Of a stretch of DNA of 64,000 nt, positions 16,691 through 25,845 are shown in pieces. Source of the DNA: Arsukibacterium sp. Lineage in GTDB: Bacteria; Pseudomonadota; Gammaproteobacteria; Enterobacterales; Alteromonadaceae. The notes beneath the pieces were generated by a model. The model was not told the origin of the DNA and ran no database searches. It saw only the letters and a list, made by a program, of their open reading frames with translations. The translations under genes were made by a program, and so were the position numbers. Each line of letters begins with the position of its first letter. The stretch's first letter is position 1. The DNA lies in NCBI RefSeq assembly GCF_018402695.1, contig NZ_JAGYIM010000024.1, forward strand, positions 186,001-250,000. The letters are read 5' to 3'.

Positions 16691-18883
16691 TTGAAAACCT
16701 TTCTTACAGAGTTAAAACGCCGCGCAGTGGTTAAATCAGTCCTGATTTATCTGGGGCTAAGCTGGTTACTGCTGCAAATTATTTCTGTGTTAACCAGTAC
16801 CCTGGCGCTGAACCCTTTGTTGGGTTCAGCGCTGCTTGTGTTACTACTGTGCTGCCTGCCGCTGGTTATTTATCTGGCCTGGTATTGTGATATCAGCTTT
16901 AGCGGCATTACCCGCACTGCCAGTGCTAATGAGCAGGATAAACCCGCAACCGCGCCGGGTGCCCGCCAGTGGGCCGGTTTAGTATTAGTGATGCTGCTAA
17001 GTGGCTATGTTGGCATTGAGTATTATGGCGTGCTCGAGCAGCAACAGCTGGCAAAGCAACAGGAGATTGCGGAAGCAGCGTTAGACAGCAACGCAGTGAG
17101 TACCATTGCAGTGCTGCCGTTTAGTGATAACAGCGAGGGGCAGGACCAGGGCTATTTAGCGCTGGGCTTAGCGGAAGAGATGACCAGTTTGCTCGGCAGC
17201 GCCGCCAATTTTAAAGTATCGGCCTCGCGATCCAGCCAGTTTTTAACTGAGCAGGGCTTAACCGCACAACAAGTTGGCCAGCGCTTGCAGGTTGATACCG
17301 TGCTGACTGGCAGTGTTAACGCCACCGACAATCGGCTGAATGTGCGGGTGCAATTGCTGGATGTGAAAAGCGGCAGCACCCTGTGGAGCAATAGCTATGC
17401 CCGTGAATTAGCTGACGTGGCGAAGTTAGAGCAGGATATTGGCCGCTCAGTGGTTAACCAGTTACAGGATAGCTACGCCGCCGCCGGTAGCTTTGAAAAC
17501 TTAGCCGGTACCCGCAGCGCCGATGCCTATGTACTGTACCTAAAAGGCCGCGAGCAGTACCGTAAACAAACCACTGAAGCGATGCAACAGGCCCGCCAGT
17601 TATTTGAGCAGGCGGTGGCACTGGACCCTGAATATGCCAATGGCTATGTCGGACTGGCTGATACTTTAATGTTATTGGCAGAAAATGACACAGGCTTTGG
17701 TATAATAAAAACTGATATTGCAGCTAACTTAGCACAGCAAAATATTGATAAAGCACTGGCGCGACAGCCAGAAATGGCCAAGGTGTATGCAGTTCAAGGT
17801 TATATTTATTTTATTAAAGACGAATATGCCAATGCACTCACAAACTTTGATCAAGCGACTAAATTAAATCCCAGCTTAGCCATTGCCTATATGTGGAAAT
17901 TTCTGGCACTAAACTCATTGCAGCGTTTTGATGAGTCACTGTCAGCTCTGCAGCAAGCGCAGGAGCTAGACCCGTTATTCCTGACTAATAGTTATAATTT
18001 AGGCGTTACCCTAACCAAATTTGGCCGTTTTAAAGAAGCTGAAGCGATTTTTCAGCAAATACAAATTGACCATCCCGAGTCGACTTTTTCTTATCAGGGG
18101 TTGGCAGATCTTTATTTTAGTCAGGGTGATTTAGTAGGGGCAATTCGTGAGGCAAAATTAGCCAACCAACTCTCGCCTGATGATCATTTGCTAGCTACAA
18201 AATTGATTAGCCCACTATTGCATCTTGGGCTAACTAACACGGTAAAACAGGTGGCAACAGATCCTAAATGGACGAGTGTAGTCGATCAGTTTCAGTCGAT
18301 GCTTCTGATTCAGGATGAAAATTTTGACGTGTTATTTAAACAGATAGATTTTAGTGTGGCCGCTAACCCTGACGATTATTGGGTTCAATTTGAAGCCGGT
18401 TGGTATCACTCTATGTTTGGTGATAAACAAAAAGCATTGCGGATGTTAACGGAGAACTCCAGCCTTATTGACCAGCTTGATATGTTTGGCATGCCATATT
18501 GTTCACCTGCAATTGAAATTGCCTGGGCCCAACAAGAATTGGGTAATAAAGAGGTGGCGCTTGACCTGATCAACCATTGCCGAAGTTTGCTGAACCAGCA
18601 GCTGAATTCTTCCATCGCTTATTTCGAACTTCACTATTTGGCTGCACGGATTTATGCGCTGGAGGGCAACCCCGAGCGAGCTATTCAAGCATTCGCAAAA
18701 GCGGTAGATATTGGCTGGCGCGAATGGTGGACCAGAAATGATCCACTATTGGCAAGCCTGACAGATGATCCGGAGTTTCAACAGTTAATTCAGTTTATCC
18801 ATGATGACTTAGCCCGCCAAAAAGTTGAGGCCTTAGCCTTGTTTGCCGATGACTCGTTATCAAACAACAATCGCACTAAATAG
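16691..18883 (+). CDS. TolB-like/FlgO domain membrane protein with TPR repeats
   Basis: A 730-residue membrane protein. The N-terminus (FLTELKRRAVVKSVLIYLGL) matches a family of proteins starting with a basic patch and a membrane helix; hydrophobic segments lie at about 15-35, 40-60 and 95-110. Residues about 135-260 form a TolB-N/FlgO-like domain (VSTIAVLPFSDNS, VDTVLTGSVNATDNRLNVRV), followed by TPR repeats to the end. Related proteins often carry an adenylate cyclase or DNA-binding head, which is absent here. The start is TTG with no clear ribosome site; no other Met fits. The function is unknown. A strong hairpin follows. Confidence 0.8.
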   Translation: MKTFLTELKRRAVVKSVLIYLGLSWLLLQIISVLTSTLALNPLLGSALLVLLLCCLPLVIYLAWYCDISFSGITRTASANEQDKPATAPGARQWAGLVLVMLLSGYVGIEYYGVLEQQQLAKQQEIAEAALDSNAVSTIAVLPFSDNSEGQDQGYLALGLAEEMTSLLGSAANFKVSASRSSQFLTEQGLTAQQVGQRLQVDTVLTGSVNATDNRLNVRVQLLDVKSGSTLWSNSYARELADVAKLEQDIGRSVVNQLQDSYAAAGSFENLAGTRSADAYVLYLKGREQYRKQTTEAMQQARQLFEQAVALDPEYANGYVGLADTLMLLAENDTGFGIIKTDIAANLAQQNIDKALARQPEMAKVYAVQGYIYFIKDEYANALTNFDQATKLNPSLAIAYMWKFLALNSLQRFDESLSALQQAQELDPLFLTNSYNLGVTLTKFGRFKEAEAIFQQIQIDHPESTFSYQGLADLYFSQGDLVGAIREAKLANQLSPDDHLLATKLISPLLHLGLTNTVKQVATDPKWTSVVDQFQSMLLIQDENFDVLFKQIDFSVAANPDDYWVQFEAGWYHSMFGDKQKALRMLTENSSLIDQLDMFGMPYCSPAIEIAWAQQELGNKEVALDLINHCRSLLNQQLNSSIAYFELHYLAARIYALEGNPERAIQAFAKAVDIGWREWWTRNDPLLASLTDDPEFQQLIQFIHDDLARQKVEALALFADDSLSNNNRTK

Positions 18884-18909
18884 AAAGAGGCTGTCGCCTC
18901 TTTCTATTT
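18878..18909. terminator. Bidirectional terminator
   Basis: AAATAGAAAGAGGC-TGTC-GCCTCTTTCTATTT is a perfect 14-bp stem with a 4-base loop that includes the stop codon of the TPR gene. It separates this gene from the convergent PEP-CTERM-like gene and has T/A-rich ends on both strands. Confidence 0.85.
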
Positions 18910-18934
18910 CCGGCAGTGTCTTCCGCAAGGATTA

Positions 18935-19942
18935 TTATTGTGCTGCCGGTTGCCGCCGTCTTACTATCAGTGCAACCAAGCCTAATAACAATAGTGCAAT
19001 AGAGGCCGGGGCATTTACCTGGGTGACCGGTCCGTTACTGGCGGGCAAAATACGGAGCATTTCACCATCAGAAAAGAACGATAGGGGTGGGTCACTAACT
19101 TCCAAGGAATCTCTGTAGACATTGGTATAGCCACATACATCGATAAAGGGATCAATGCCAAGATCCGGGTTGTCCGGGTCAAAGTCAGGATTCGGCTTTT
19201 CAATGCATTTTTCTTCAAATACGATTTCGTTACCCGGCTCGCTACTGGTCCAGAAAAACCGGCCCTGGCTGGACGATAAGCCGACAGAAACATAAGCCAT
19301 ATAGTCTCCCGGGGCAAAATCCATGGTGGGTGGCGTATTTAAGGTGACCCAGCCATTATTAATGGTGCCATCCGGAGTCACCAGATCACCTGCGGTATTA
19401 ATATCGCCTGGCAGGGAAACACCATCAATTAGCCAGTTAACGTTGTAGCTGACATCTGGCGTATCAAAATACAGGCTGAAAAAGCCAAACATATCCAGCG
19501 CATCACCCTGGTTAAATTCCCAGACACAGGGCTCGCCGTATATTGCGAATTCTAACGCGGCTACCTCAGCGTCAAACTGGGCGTCGGTAATCCGGCCATA
19601 ACTTAATTCAGTTCGCCAATAATCAATGTCTAGTTCTAAGTTATCTAAGTCATCCTGGGTATAACCAAAAGTACAATCGTTAGGCACTGAACTTACACCT
19701 GGGCCACCACCACCTATTGCTCGTACAATGCTGTTCGCAGCGAAGGGGCTGTCAAATTCAAAGGCGGATTCAATTATGCCTACCTCATTTAAATATTGAT
19801 TGTCTACAAAATAAAAAGCCTGGGAGTAGTTGCCGCTCAAAGTGCCTCTGCCTGACGACCTGACAAGGGTTGCCTCGGCAAACTGGGCAAAGAAAAACAA
19901 GGCTAAAAAGGGCAGGGTAAGTAGTTTTAGTGTTCTGGACAT
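18935..19942 (-). CDS. PEP-CTERM-like exported surface protein
   Basis: A 335-residue secreted protein of unknown function. Residues 1-24 are a Sec signal peptide. The C-terminus has the three-part sorting layout: a short motif VNAPAS, a hydrophobic helix (IALLLLGLVALIV) and an arginine cluster RRRQ. This is like PEP-CTERM signals cleaved by exosortases, with NAPAS in place of PEP, a variant I associate with Alteromonadales. The mature part is acidic, beta-rich and contains several Cys. No exosortase gene lies in the window. It is a monocistronic gene with a terminator shared with the convergent TPR gene. Confidence 0.75.
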   Translation of the reverse strand: MSRTLKLLTLPFLALFFFAQFAEATLVRSSGRGTLSGNYSQAFYFVDNQYLNEVGIIESAFEFDSPFAANSIVRAIGGGGPGVSSVPNDCTFGYTQDDLDNLELDIDYWRTELSYGRITDAQFDAEVAALEFAIYGEPCVWEFNQGDALDMFGFFSLYFDTPDVSYNVNWLIDGVSLPGDINTAGDLVTPDGTINNGWVTLNTPPTMDFAPGDYMAYVSVGLSSSQGRFFWTSSEPGNEIVFEEKCIEKPNPDFDPDNPDLGIDPFIDVCGYTNVYRDSLEVSDPPLSFFSDGEMLRILPASNGPVTQVNAPASIALLLLGLVALIVRRRQPAAQ

Positions 19943-20266
19943 AGCTATTCCTTAATAAACCTGTAAAACATGAGTGTTTTAGATGCCGACGGCTTAAAGG
20001 CAGCTACAGATAGGGGGCTTACATACTAACGATAATTTGGAGTTGGCTAAAAAATAAGCAATTTTTAAACCAGAAAAATAATAGGGTTGCTATACAAGTA
20101 GTTACTACTTTAGTGTTGTTTGTGGAAAGTGGGTTTGCAAAGAATACTGACAGGTATTTGATGCAGATTGACGCCAGGTGTTGGCGTAGCCTCCAGAATA
20201 AGTGTGGTAATACAGTGATAAAAAAACCGCTGCCTGGCAGCGGTTTTTTGGTTTTAGGGCTGAAAA
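19943..20266. other. Intergenic region, 324 bp
   Basis: Upstream region of the PEP-CTERM-like gene and downstream region of the tricorn-like protease. It holds the protease terminator at 20221-20249 and an AT-rich stretch at about 20020-20110 likely to contain the promoter. Nothing else is recognisable. Confidence 0.6.
20221..20249 (-). terminator. Terminator of the tricorn-like protease gene
   Basis: AAAAAACCGCTGCC-T-GGCAGCGGTTTTTT is a symmetrical hairpin, 18 bases after the protease stop on the minus strand, with T-runs on both strands, so it can end transcription in either direction. Confidence 0.88.
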
Positions 20267-23200
20267 TTACAAACCGAGCTTTGTCGGCATGGCCGGTGCC
20301 TTACTGTGATCTTTCGGCGGGTTGGCTTTTAGCTCGCTTAGCGTGTGCTCTATGGCACGTTCTAACTGAACATCGACGCCTTTGTTAACGGCGATAGGAT
20401 CTAGTTCCACTTCAATATCCGGTGCGACGCCTTCGTTCTCAACCCGCCATTCGCCATCGGGGGTATAGAAGCGGAAGAACGGTACCACATGGAAGCCACC
20501 ATCGATCATCGGTGGGTTAGTGGAAATACCAATTAGCCCACCCCAGGTGCGGGTGCCGATGGTTTTACCCAAACCAAGGCGCTTAAATGACCATGGCAGG
20601 AAGTCGCCACCTGAGCCGGCATCCTGATCAATCAGCATGGTTTTCGGGCCGTAAATACCGGCGCCCGGCGTGGTGAAAATCAGGCCATCGCGGTCTTTCC
20701 AGCCGGATAAAAACGGCCGGGCCAGAATTTCGGTGATGTAATTGGCAGCCTGGCCGCCACCGTTTTTCCGCTCATCCAGAATAACCGCCGGTTTATCGGT
20801 TTGAGCAAAGAACATCCGGTTAAAGAAGTAAAAACCACCGTCTGCAGTATTAGGCAAATACACATAGGCAACCTTGCCATCGGTTTTATCTGCGACCAGT
20901 TTGCGGTTTTGCTCCACCCAGTGCCATAAGCGCAGCTGGTTTTCATTGGCTACCGGCTCAACGGTAATATTACGGCGATTTTTGCCACGGGCATCGTCGC
21001 TAATGCTTAGCACCACCTGTTTGCCCTGGGTGTTATCCAACAGCGCAAATACATTGTCGCTGGCGCTTAGCTCGCGGCCATTAACAGCCAGTAAATAGTC
21101 GCCGGCTTTGGCACTGGCGCCTGGTACATTTAACGGGGCCTTTAAGAACGGGCTCCAGCGATCGCCCTGGTATACCGTTTTAAACTGGTACTTGCCATTG
21201 TTGATAGTGAAATCGGCGCCGAGCAAACCGACTTTACTACTGCCTTCCTGATGCACATCGCCACCACCTATCCGGTTATGGCCAACCTGCAGTTCGGCAA
21301 TCATTTGCACCAGTACGTCGTTTAAATCTTCCCGGCGTTGCACATGTGCCAGCATCGGCTGATATTTATCGTAAACAGCCTGCCAGTTGATGCCATGCAT
21401 ATTGGCATCGTAGAAATATTCCTGCTGCATGCGCCAGGCGTCATCAAATATCTGCTGCCATTCTTGAGCCGGGTCAACAAAGCTGCGAACTTCAGCTAAC
21501 GACACCGCTTTTGCCTCAGGTTTGGCATTGGCATCACCGACTTCCAGCTTATTGGGCATAGTAATTAGCAGGATTTTTTTGCCATCGTCGCTTAAGGTAT
21601 AACTGGCGATATTCTGCTTAACGCTTTTTGCCTCTTTTTCTTTAAAATCAAACCGGTGTAACGTGGCGCTGTTGCGGCCATCTGAGCCTGGTGGCTCATT
21701 GCTGCTGCCCGGCTGAGTGCGTTCCAGATAAAACAGCGCGCCATCATCAGCCACACTTAAACTCGCGTAATTACGCTCAGCCACCGGCAGGGCAACGATG
21801 CGGTTTTGCAGGCCGTTTAACTCAAGCTTGACCGCTTTTACTGCGGGCTTTTCTGCATCTTTGCCTTTTTTATCATCTTTCTTACTATCTTCAGCCGCAG
21901 CTGATTTTTTGGGCTCATCGCCGCTTTCTGGCAGTAACGGCGATTTACCATCACTGGCCAGCACATAAGCGTATATGGCTTTGCGCACCGGCCGTTCGCG
22001 GGTGGATAAATCAAGGCCCACCTGGGACGGACCGGTATTAACCGAGGCGGTAAAGTATAAGTAATCCTGAGTAAACACCGGGTTATCAGCTTCACTCATG
22101 CTATCGGTGATCTGGCTGGTTTTGTTACTTTGAAAATCGAATAATTTAATTTGGCTGAAATAGTTCTCGCCCGATACGGTATAAGCCAGATAACGGCTGT
22201 CGGGTGAGAATGACACGTTAAAGTTAGTCCGCCGTAACGAGGTGTCAAGCTTCTGGCTGCGCTTGGTTTTCAGGTTAAACGCATACAGGTTTAAATGATT
22301 ATCATGATAGGCAATCAGGTTACCATCGGGTGAAAAGCTCAGCAGGTTAAAGTAGCCGTTGTCAGACAATTCAAACACTTCAGGTTTGGTTAACCCGTCC
22401 TGATTTTCTAATACTAACTGATGCTTATTGCCGGCATCAGAAATATAAGCCACTTTGCTGCCATCGGGGCTCCATAAGCCATCAAATTCCCGCACACCGC
22501 TGCTTTGGGTCAGGTTGCGGCTGCTGCCATCTTTTACCGGCACGGTGAAAATATCACCGCGGGCACTTACCACAACCCGTTGGCCGGTAGTTGACAGCCG
22601 GGCGCTGGTTAAGGTCTTGCTGGCATCTTTCCACTGTGGCCGTTTCTGGGCCGACTGGGTAGTGATATTAATGGTAATTGGCTGGCTCTGGCCGCTATTA
22701 ACATCAAACTGATGCAAAAAGCCACCGGCTTCATACACTATGCTGTTGCCATGGCCGGCGGCACTGCGTAAATCCCAGTCGGTGTTATTGGTCAGTTGTT
22801 CAACCTGTTTATCGCTGTAGCGGAACAGATTTACCGCCGTGTTATCACGGTCAGATAAGAAATATACCGTATCACCTAGCCAGAACGGGTTAAATTCATT
22901 GGCATTCGGGTGGGGGATTTTCTCCAGTTGCTGCTTTTCCAGATCAATAATCCAGACTGGTGGCGTGCTGCCACCGCGGTGCAGGCGCCAGCCACTGGCG
23001 CCGCTGTAGGCCATGTTGTTCGGCCGGTAAGCCAGTTTTTTGCCATCATTAGACAGCTCGCCTTCAAAGGCCACCGCTTCCATCAGTTTGCTGGGGTAAC
23101 CACCATCGACACTTATCTGAAACAGCTGATTGCTGCGGCTATTGGCAATTTCCCGGTTAGAGGCAAATAAAACGCTTTTGCCATCGGCGCTCCAGCCATT

Positions 23201-23554
23201 GACGGTATCGGCACCGGGATGGAATGTCAGCCGGGTGGCGGGGCCGCCCGTTGCCGGCATAACATAGACATCGGTATTGTTATCGTAGCTGGCAGAAAAG
23301 GCCAACCAGTTGCCGTCGGGCGAGAACTTTGGTGCAAACTCACTGGCCGGATGGCTGGTAAGCTGGCGTGGGTTCTGGCCGTTGCGGTCAGTTAACCAGA
23401 TATCACCGCCATACACAAAAGCCAGATGATTAGCGGAAATATCGGGTTGTTGTAGTAAACGGGTGCCACTAGCCGCGCTGGCAGCACTGATAACAGTGGC
23501 ATTAAGCGCAAGACTGAGGCCGCATAATAGTGCTGCTTTTCTGAGTTTAAACAT
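20267..23554 (-). CDS. Tricorn-like S41 protease
   Basis: A 1095-residue exported protease related to archaeal tricorn. The ATG at 23554 is preferred to one 14 codons upstream because AAGGGA lies before it and a signal peptide then starts at once (MFKLRKAALLCGLSLAL). Residues about 30-660 hold WD40-like propeller repeats (FAPKFSPDGNWLAFS and similar), interrupted by a Lys/Asp-rich linker at about 545-570. A C1 domain, PDZ domain and S41 serine protease core follow, with the nucleophile in DAGSGGD near residue 985. It probably degrades oligopeptides in the periplasm. It stands alone, ending in a strong terminator. Confidence 0.93.
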   Translation of the reverse strand: MFKLRKAALLCGLSLALNATVISAASAASGTRLLQQPDISANHLAFVYGGDIWLTDRNGQNPRQLTSHPASEFAPKFSPDGNWLAFSASYDNNTDVYVMPATGGPATRLTFHPGADTVNGWSADGKSVLFASNREIANSRSNQLFQISVDGGYPSKLMEAVAFEGELSNDGKKLAYRPNNMAYSGASGWRLHRGGSTPPVWIIDLEKQQLEKIPHPNANEFNPFWLGDTVYFLSDRDNTAVNLFRYSDKQVEQLTNNTDWDLRSAAGHGNSIVYEAGGFLHQFDVNSGQSQPITINITTQSAQKRPQWKDASKTLTSARLSTTGQRVVVSARGDIFTVPVKDGSSRNLTQSSGVREFDGLWSPDGSKVAYISDAGNKHQLVLENQDGLTKPEVFELSDNGYFNLLSFSPDGNLIAYHDNHLNLYAFNLKTKRSQKLDTSLRRTNFNVSFSPDSRYLAYTVSGENYFSQIKLFDFQSNKTSQITDSMSEADNPVFTQDYLYFTASVNTGPSQVGLDLSTRERPVRKAIYAYVLASDGKSPLLPESGDEPKKSAAAEDSKKDDKKGKDAEKPAVKAVKLELNGLQNRIVALPVAERNYASLSVADDGALFYLERTQPGSSNEPPGSDGRNSATLHRFDFKEKEAKSVKQNIASYTLSDDGKKILLITMPNKLEVGDANAKPEAKAVSLAEVRSFVDPAQEWQQIFDDAWRMQQEYFYDANMHGINWQAVYDKYQPMLAHVQRREDLNDVLVQMIAELQVGHNRIGGGDVHQEGSSKVGLLGADFTINNGKYQFKTVYQGDRWSPFLKAPLNVPGASAKAGDYLLAVNGRELSASDNVFALLDNTQGKQVVLSISDDARGKNRRNITVEPVANENQLRLWHWVEQNRKLVADKTDGKVAYVYLPNTADGGFYFFNRMFFAQTDKPAVILDERKNGGGQAANYITEILARPFLSGWKDRDGLIFTTPGAGIYGPKTMLIDQDAGSGGDFLPWSFKRLGLGKTIGTRTWGGLIGISTNPPMIDGGFHVVPFFRFYTPDGEWRVENEGVAPDIEVELDPIAVNKGVDVQLERAIEHTLSELKANPPKDHSKAPAMPTKLGL

Positions 23555-23730
23555 AAGTGTCCCTTGGTTTTTATCAGGATTTTTTATTGATATCATTGTT
23601 TAAATATGGCTTTTAGTAATAGCACAGCAGGGCAGCAAGGTTTGCAAAAAACTGTAAGCAGAGTTTTCTGTGCGACTAATGCATGGCATAAGCAAAACAA
23701 AAGCCGCACAGAATTTGACGCGGGGTTAAA

Positions 23731-24696
23731 TCAGAAGGCGCTGCTGATTAAATAACCGGTATAGCCAACAAATATTGCCAGTAAAAGGGCGCCTTCCAGC
23801 CGGTTAATCCGGCCCGCTTTTTTAATGCCAATACCCAGCACTAACAAGGCGACGGTTAAGCCAAACATTAAGGTCCAGTCGCGACTGAGCACCACGGCAT
23901 CGACCGCCATCGGCTCAATTAGCGCTGCGATACCGACCACTGCCAGGGTGTTAAACAGGTTAGAACCAATAATATTACCCAGGGCGATGTCGTGCTCGCC
24001 CTTTTTAATCGCCATTAATGATGAGGCCAGCTCGGGCAACGACGTACCAACAGCGACCACGGTTAAGCCAATCACTAAGTCACTTACCCCAAGACCCTGC
24101 GCGATATACACCGCGCCGTATACCAGAAAGCGGGAGGCGATGATTAACAGTATCAACCCCAGTATCAGCCAGAACAGGGCCTGTTTTAAGGTCATGCTAT
24201 TGCCGCTTAGCTCGGTATCAACATCAGCTGCCAAGGCATCTTGCGGGTTGCGCATACCCTGCCAGACAGACCAGGCCATCACTGCTGCAAATACACCCAG
24301 TAAACACCAGGCATCAAACCGGCTTAACTGATGATCAAACAGCTGCCAGCCGGCAAATAAGGTAATCGCCAGCAGTAAGGGTAACTCTTTCTTAAGGACC
24401 TGGGAGTGGACGTTAATCGGGCTAAGCAGGGCAACTAAGCCAATAATCAGTGCAATATTGGTAATATTTGAGCCATAAGCATTGCCAAGAGCTAAAGCCG
24501 GGTTGCCGTCTGCTGCAGCCATGGCTGAGACCACCATTTCCGGCGCCGAGGTACCAAACCCCACCACCAGCATACCAATTAATAATGGCGGCATGCCGCC
24601 AAAACGTGCTGCCGCCGCGGCGCCATCGACAAAGCGATCGGCACTCCAGACCAGTAACGCCAGACCAGAAATTAACGCTAACACTGCCAGTAACAT
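23731..24696 (-). CDS. yrbG: Calcium/sodium antiporter, CaCA family (YrbG-like)
   Basis: A 321-residue inner-membrane cation exchanger with about ten helices. The two alpha-repeats that line the ion path are present: GFGTSAPEMVVSAMAA in the first half and AVGTSLPELASSLMA in the second, each followed by GNxxGSNxxN. This is the K+-independent Ca2+/Na+ exchanger family that includes E. coli YrbG. The start at 24696 was chosen because GGGAAAA precedes it and the extra 12 residues upstream are not family-like. Transport direction and ion are inferred from the family. Confidence 0.92.
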   Translation of the reverse strand: MLLAVLALISGLALLVWSADRFVDGAAAAARFGGMPPLLIGMLVVGFGTSAPEMVVSAMAAADGNPALALGNAYGSNITNIALIIGLVALLSPINVHSQVLKKELPLLLAITLFAGWQLFDHQLSRFDAWCLLGVFAAVMAWSVWQGMRNPQDALAADVDTELSGNSMTLKQALFWLILGLILLIIASRFLVYGAVYIAQGLGVSDLVIGLTVVAVGTSLPELASSLMAIKKGEHDIALGNIIGSNLFNTLAVVGIAALIEPMAVDAVVLSRDWTLMFGLTVALLVLGIGIKKAGRINRLEGALLLAIFVGYTGYLISSAF

Positions 24697-24871
24697 AAGG
24701 TTTTCCCGTTTCCAAATAATGCTGATTAGCATATCAGTTGCAACGCCGTTTGCCAGTGACCAAGCTTGCTTCGGACAACTATTTTTTAGCCGCTATACTA
24801 AACTTTGTGCAAATTTGCAGCGTACCGATCGTTACCAGCATCATGGCTGCTTCTAATCAGGAAAAATAATA

Positions 24872-25771
24872 ATGACTAAGCGTAACACATCGTCAACTGT
24901 TGCCATTCCCGCTAAAGCGTATGAGCTATATGACAAATATGCTCATGGCTTATTAAACCGGCGGGATTTTCTGACCGCTATTGGTGGTTTGGCATTAAGC
25001 ACTGCAGCGGCTGCCAGTATTCTGGGTGGTTTAATGCCAAATTATGCGCTGGCTGAGCAGGTATCTTTTAATGACCCGGATATTAGCGCCAACTATGAAA
25101 CGTTTCCCTCGCCAGAGGGCCATGGCGAGGGGCGTGGCTATCTGGTTACCCCAGCCAAAGCTGAAACTAAGCTGCCAATGGTACTGGTTATTCACGAAAA
25201 CAGAGGGTTAAACCCTTATATTGAAGATGTGGCCCGTCGCCTGGCTAAAGCGGGCTTTATTGCCTTTGCGCCAGATGCACTGTGGCCGCTCGGTGGCTAT
25301 CCGGGTAATGATGACGATGGCCGGCAAATGCAAGGGAGTATGGACAGACAGAAAATTGTTGCTGATTTAAAAGCTGCTGCCCGCTGGTTAAAACAGCTGG
25401 ATGCCGGCTCAGGTAAATTGGGTGTAGTCGGCTTTTGTTTTGGTGGGGCGATGACCGGCTTACTGGCCGCCGAGCTACCTGATATTGTCGATGCCGGCGT
25501 ACCTTTTTATGGCTCACCGCCAGCGGCCGATAAGATAGCTGATATAAAAGCGCCGCTACTGGTGCAGTTGGGGGAGTTGGATAGCCGGGTTAATGCGATG
25601 TGGCCGGAGGCTGAGGCGCTACTGCAAAAGCATAATGTGCAATTTACCGTGCACCGTTACCCCGATTCGCATCATGGTTTTCATAACGATTCTACCTCGC
25701 GCTACAATAAAGAAACTGCCGAGCTGGCGTGGCAGCGCACAATCGACTTTTTTAAGCAGCATCTGGGCTGA
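24872..25771 (+). CDS. Tat-exported dienelactone hydrolase-family protein (YghX-like)
   Basis: A 299-residue alpha/beta hydrolase. About 28 residues precede a twin-arginine motif NRRDFLTAIGG and a hydrophobic stretch, so it probably leaves the cytoplasm by the Tat route. The hydrolase domain starts near residue 65; the catalytic triad of dienelactone hydrolases is visible as Cys in GFCFGG, Asp in GELDSRV and His in HHGFHND. It resembles E. coli YghX. The physiological substrate is unknown. It is divergent from the antiporter gene. AGGAAAA precedes the ATG. Confidence 0.88.
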   Translation: MTKRNTSSTVAIPAKAYELYDKYAHGLLNRRDFLTAIGGLALSTAAAASILGGLMPNYALAEQVSFNDPDISANYETFPSPEGHGEGRGYLVTPAKAETKLPMVLVIHENRGLNPYIEDVARRLAKAGFIAFAPDALWPLGGYPGNDDDGRQMQGSMDRQKIVADLKAAARWLKQLDAGSGKLGVVGFCFGGAMTGLLAAELPDIVDAGVPFYGSPPAADKIADIKAPLLVQLGELDSRVNAMWPEAEALLQKHNVQFTVHRYPDSHHGFHNDSTSRYNKETAELAWQRTIDFFKQHLG

Positions 25772-25845
25772 CAGTTGTTTGCGGCTTGTTAGAACAGCAC
25801 GCTTTCGCGTAATCTGTTTGCAGTTCAATCAAACAAGGTTACGGC

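Noticed and set aside
20113-20388. Plus-strand ORF of 91 codons near 20.1-20.4 kb
   Set aside because: It crosses the strong terminator at 20221-20249 and the 3-prime end of the tricorn-like gene; no ribosome site or family likeness.
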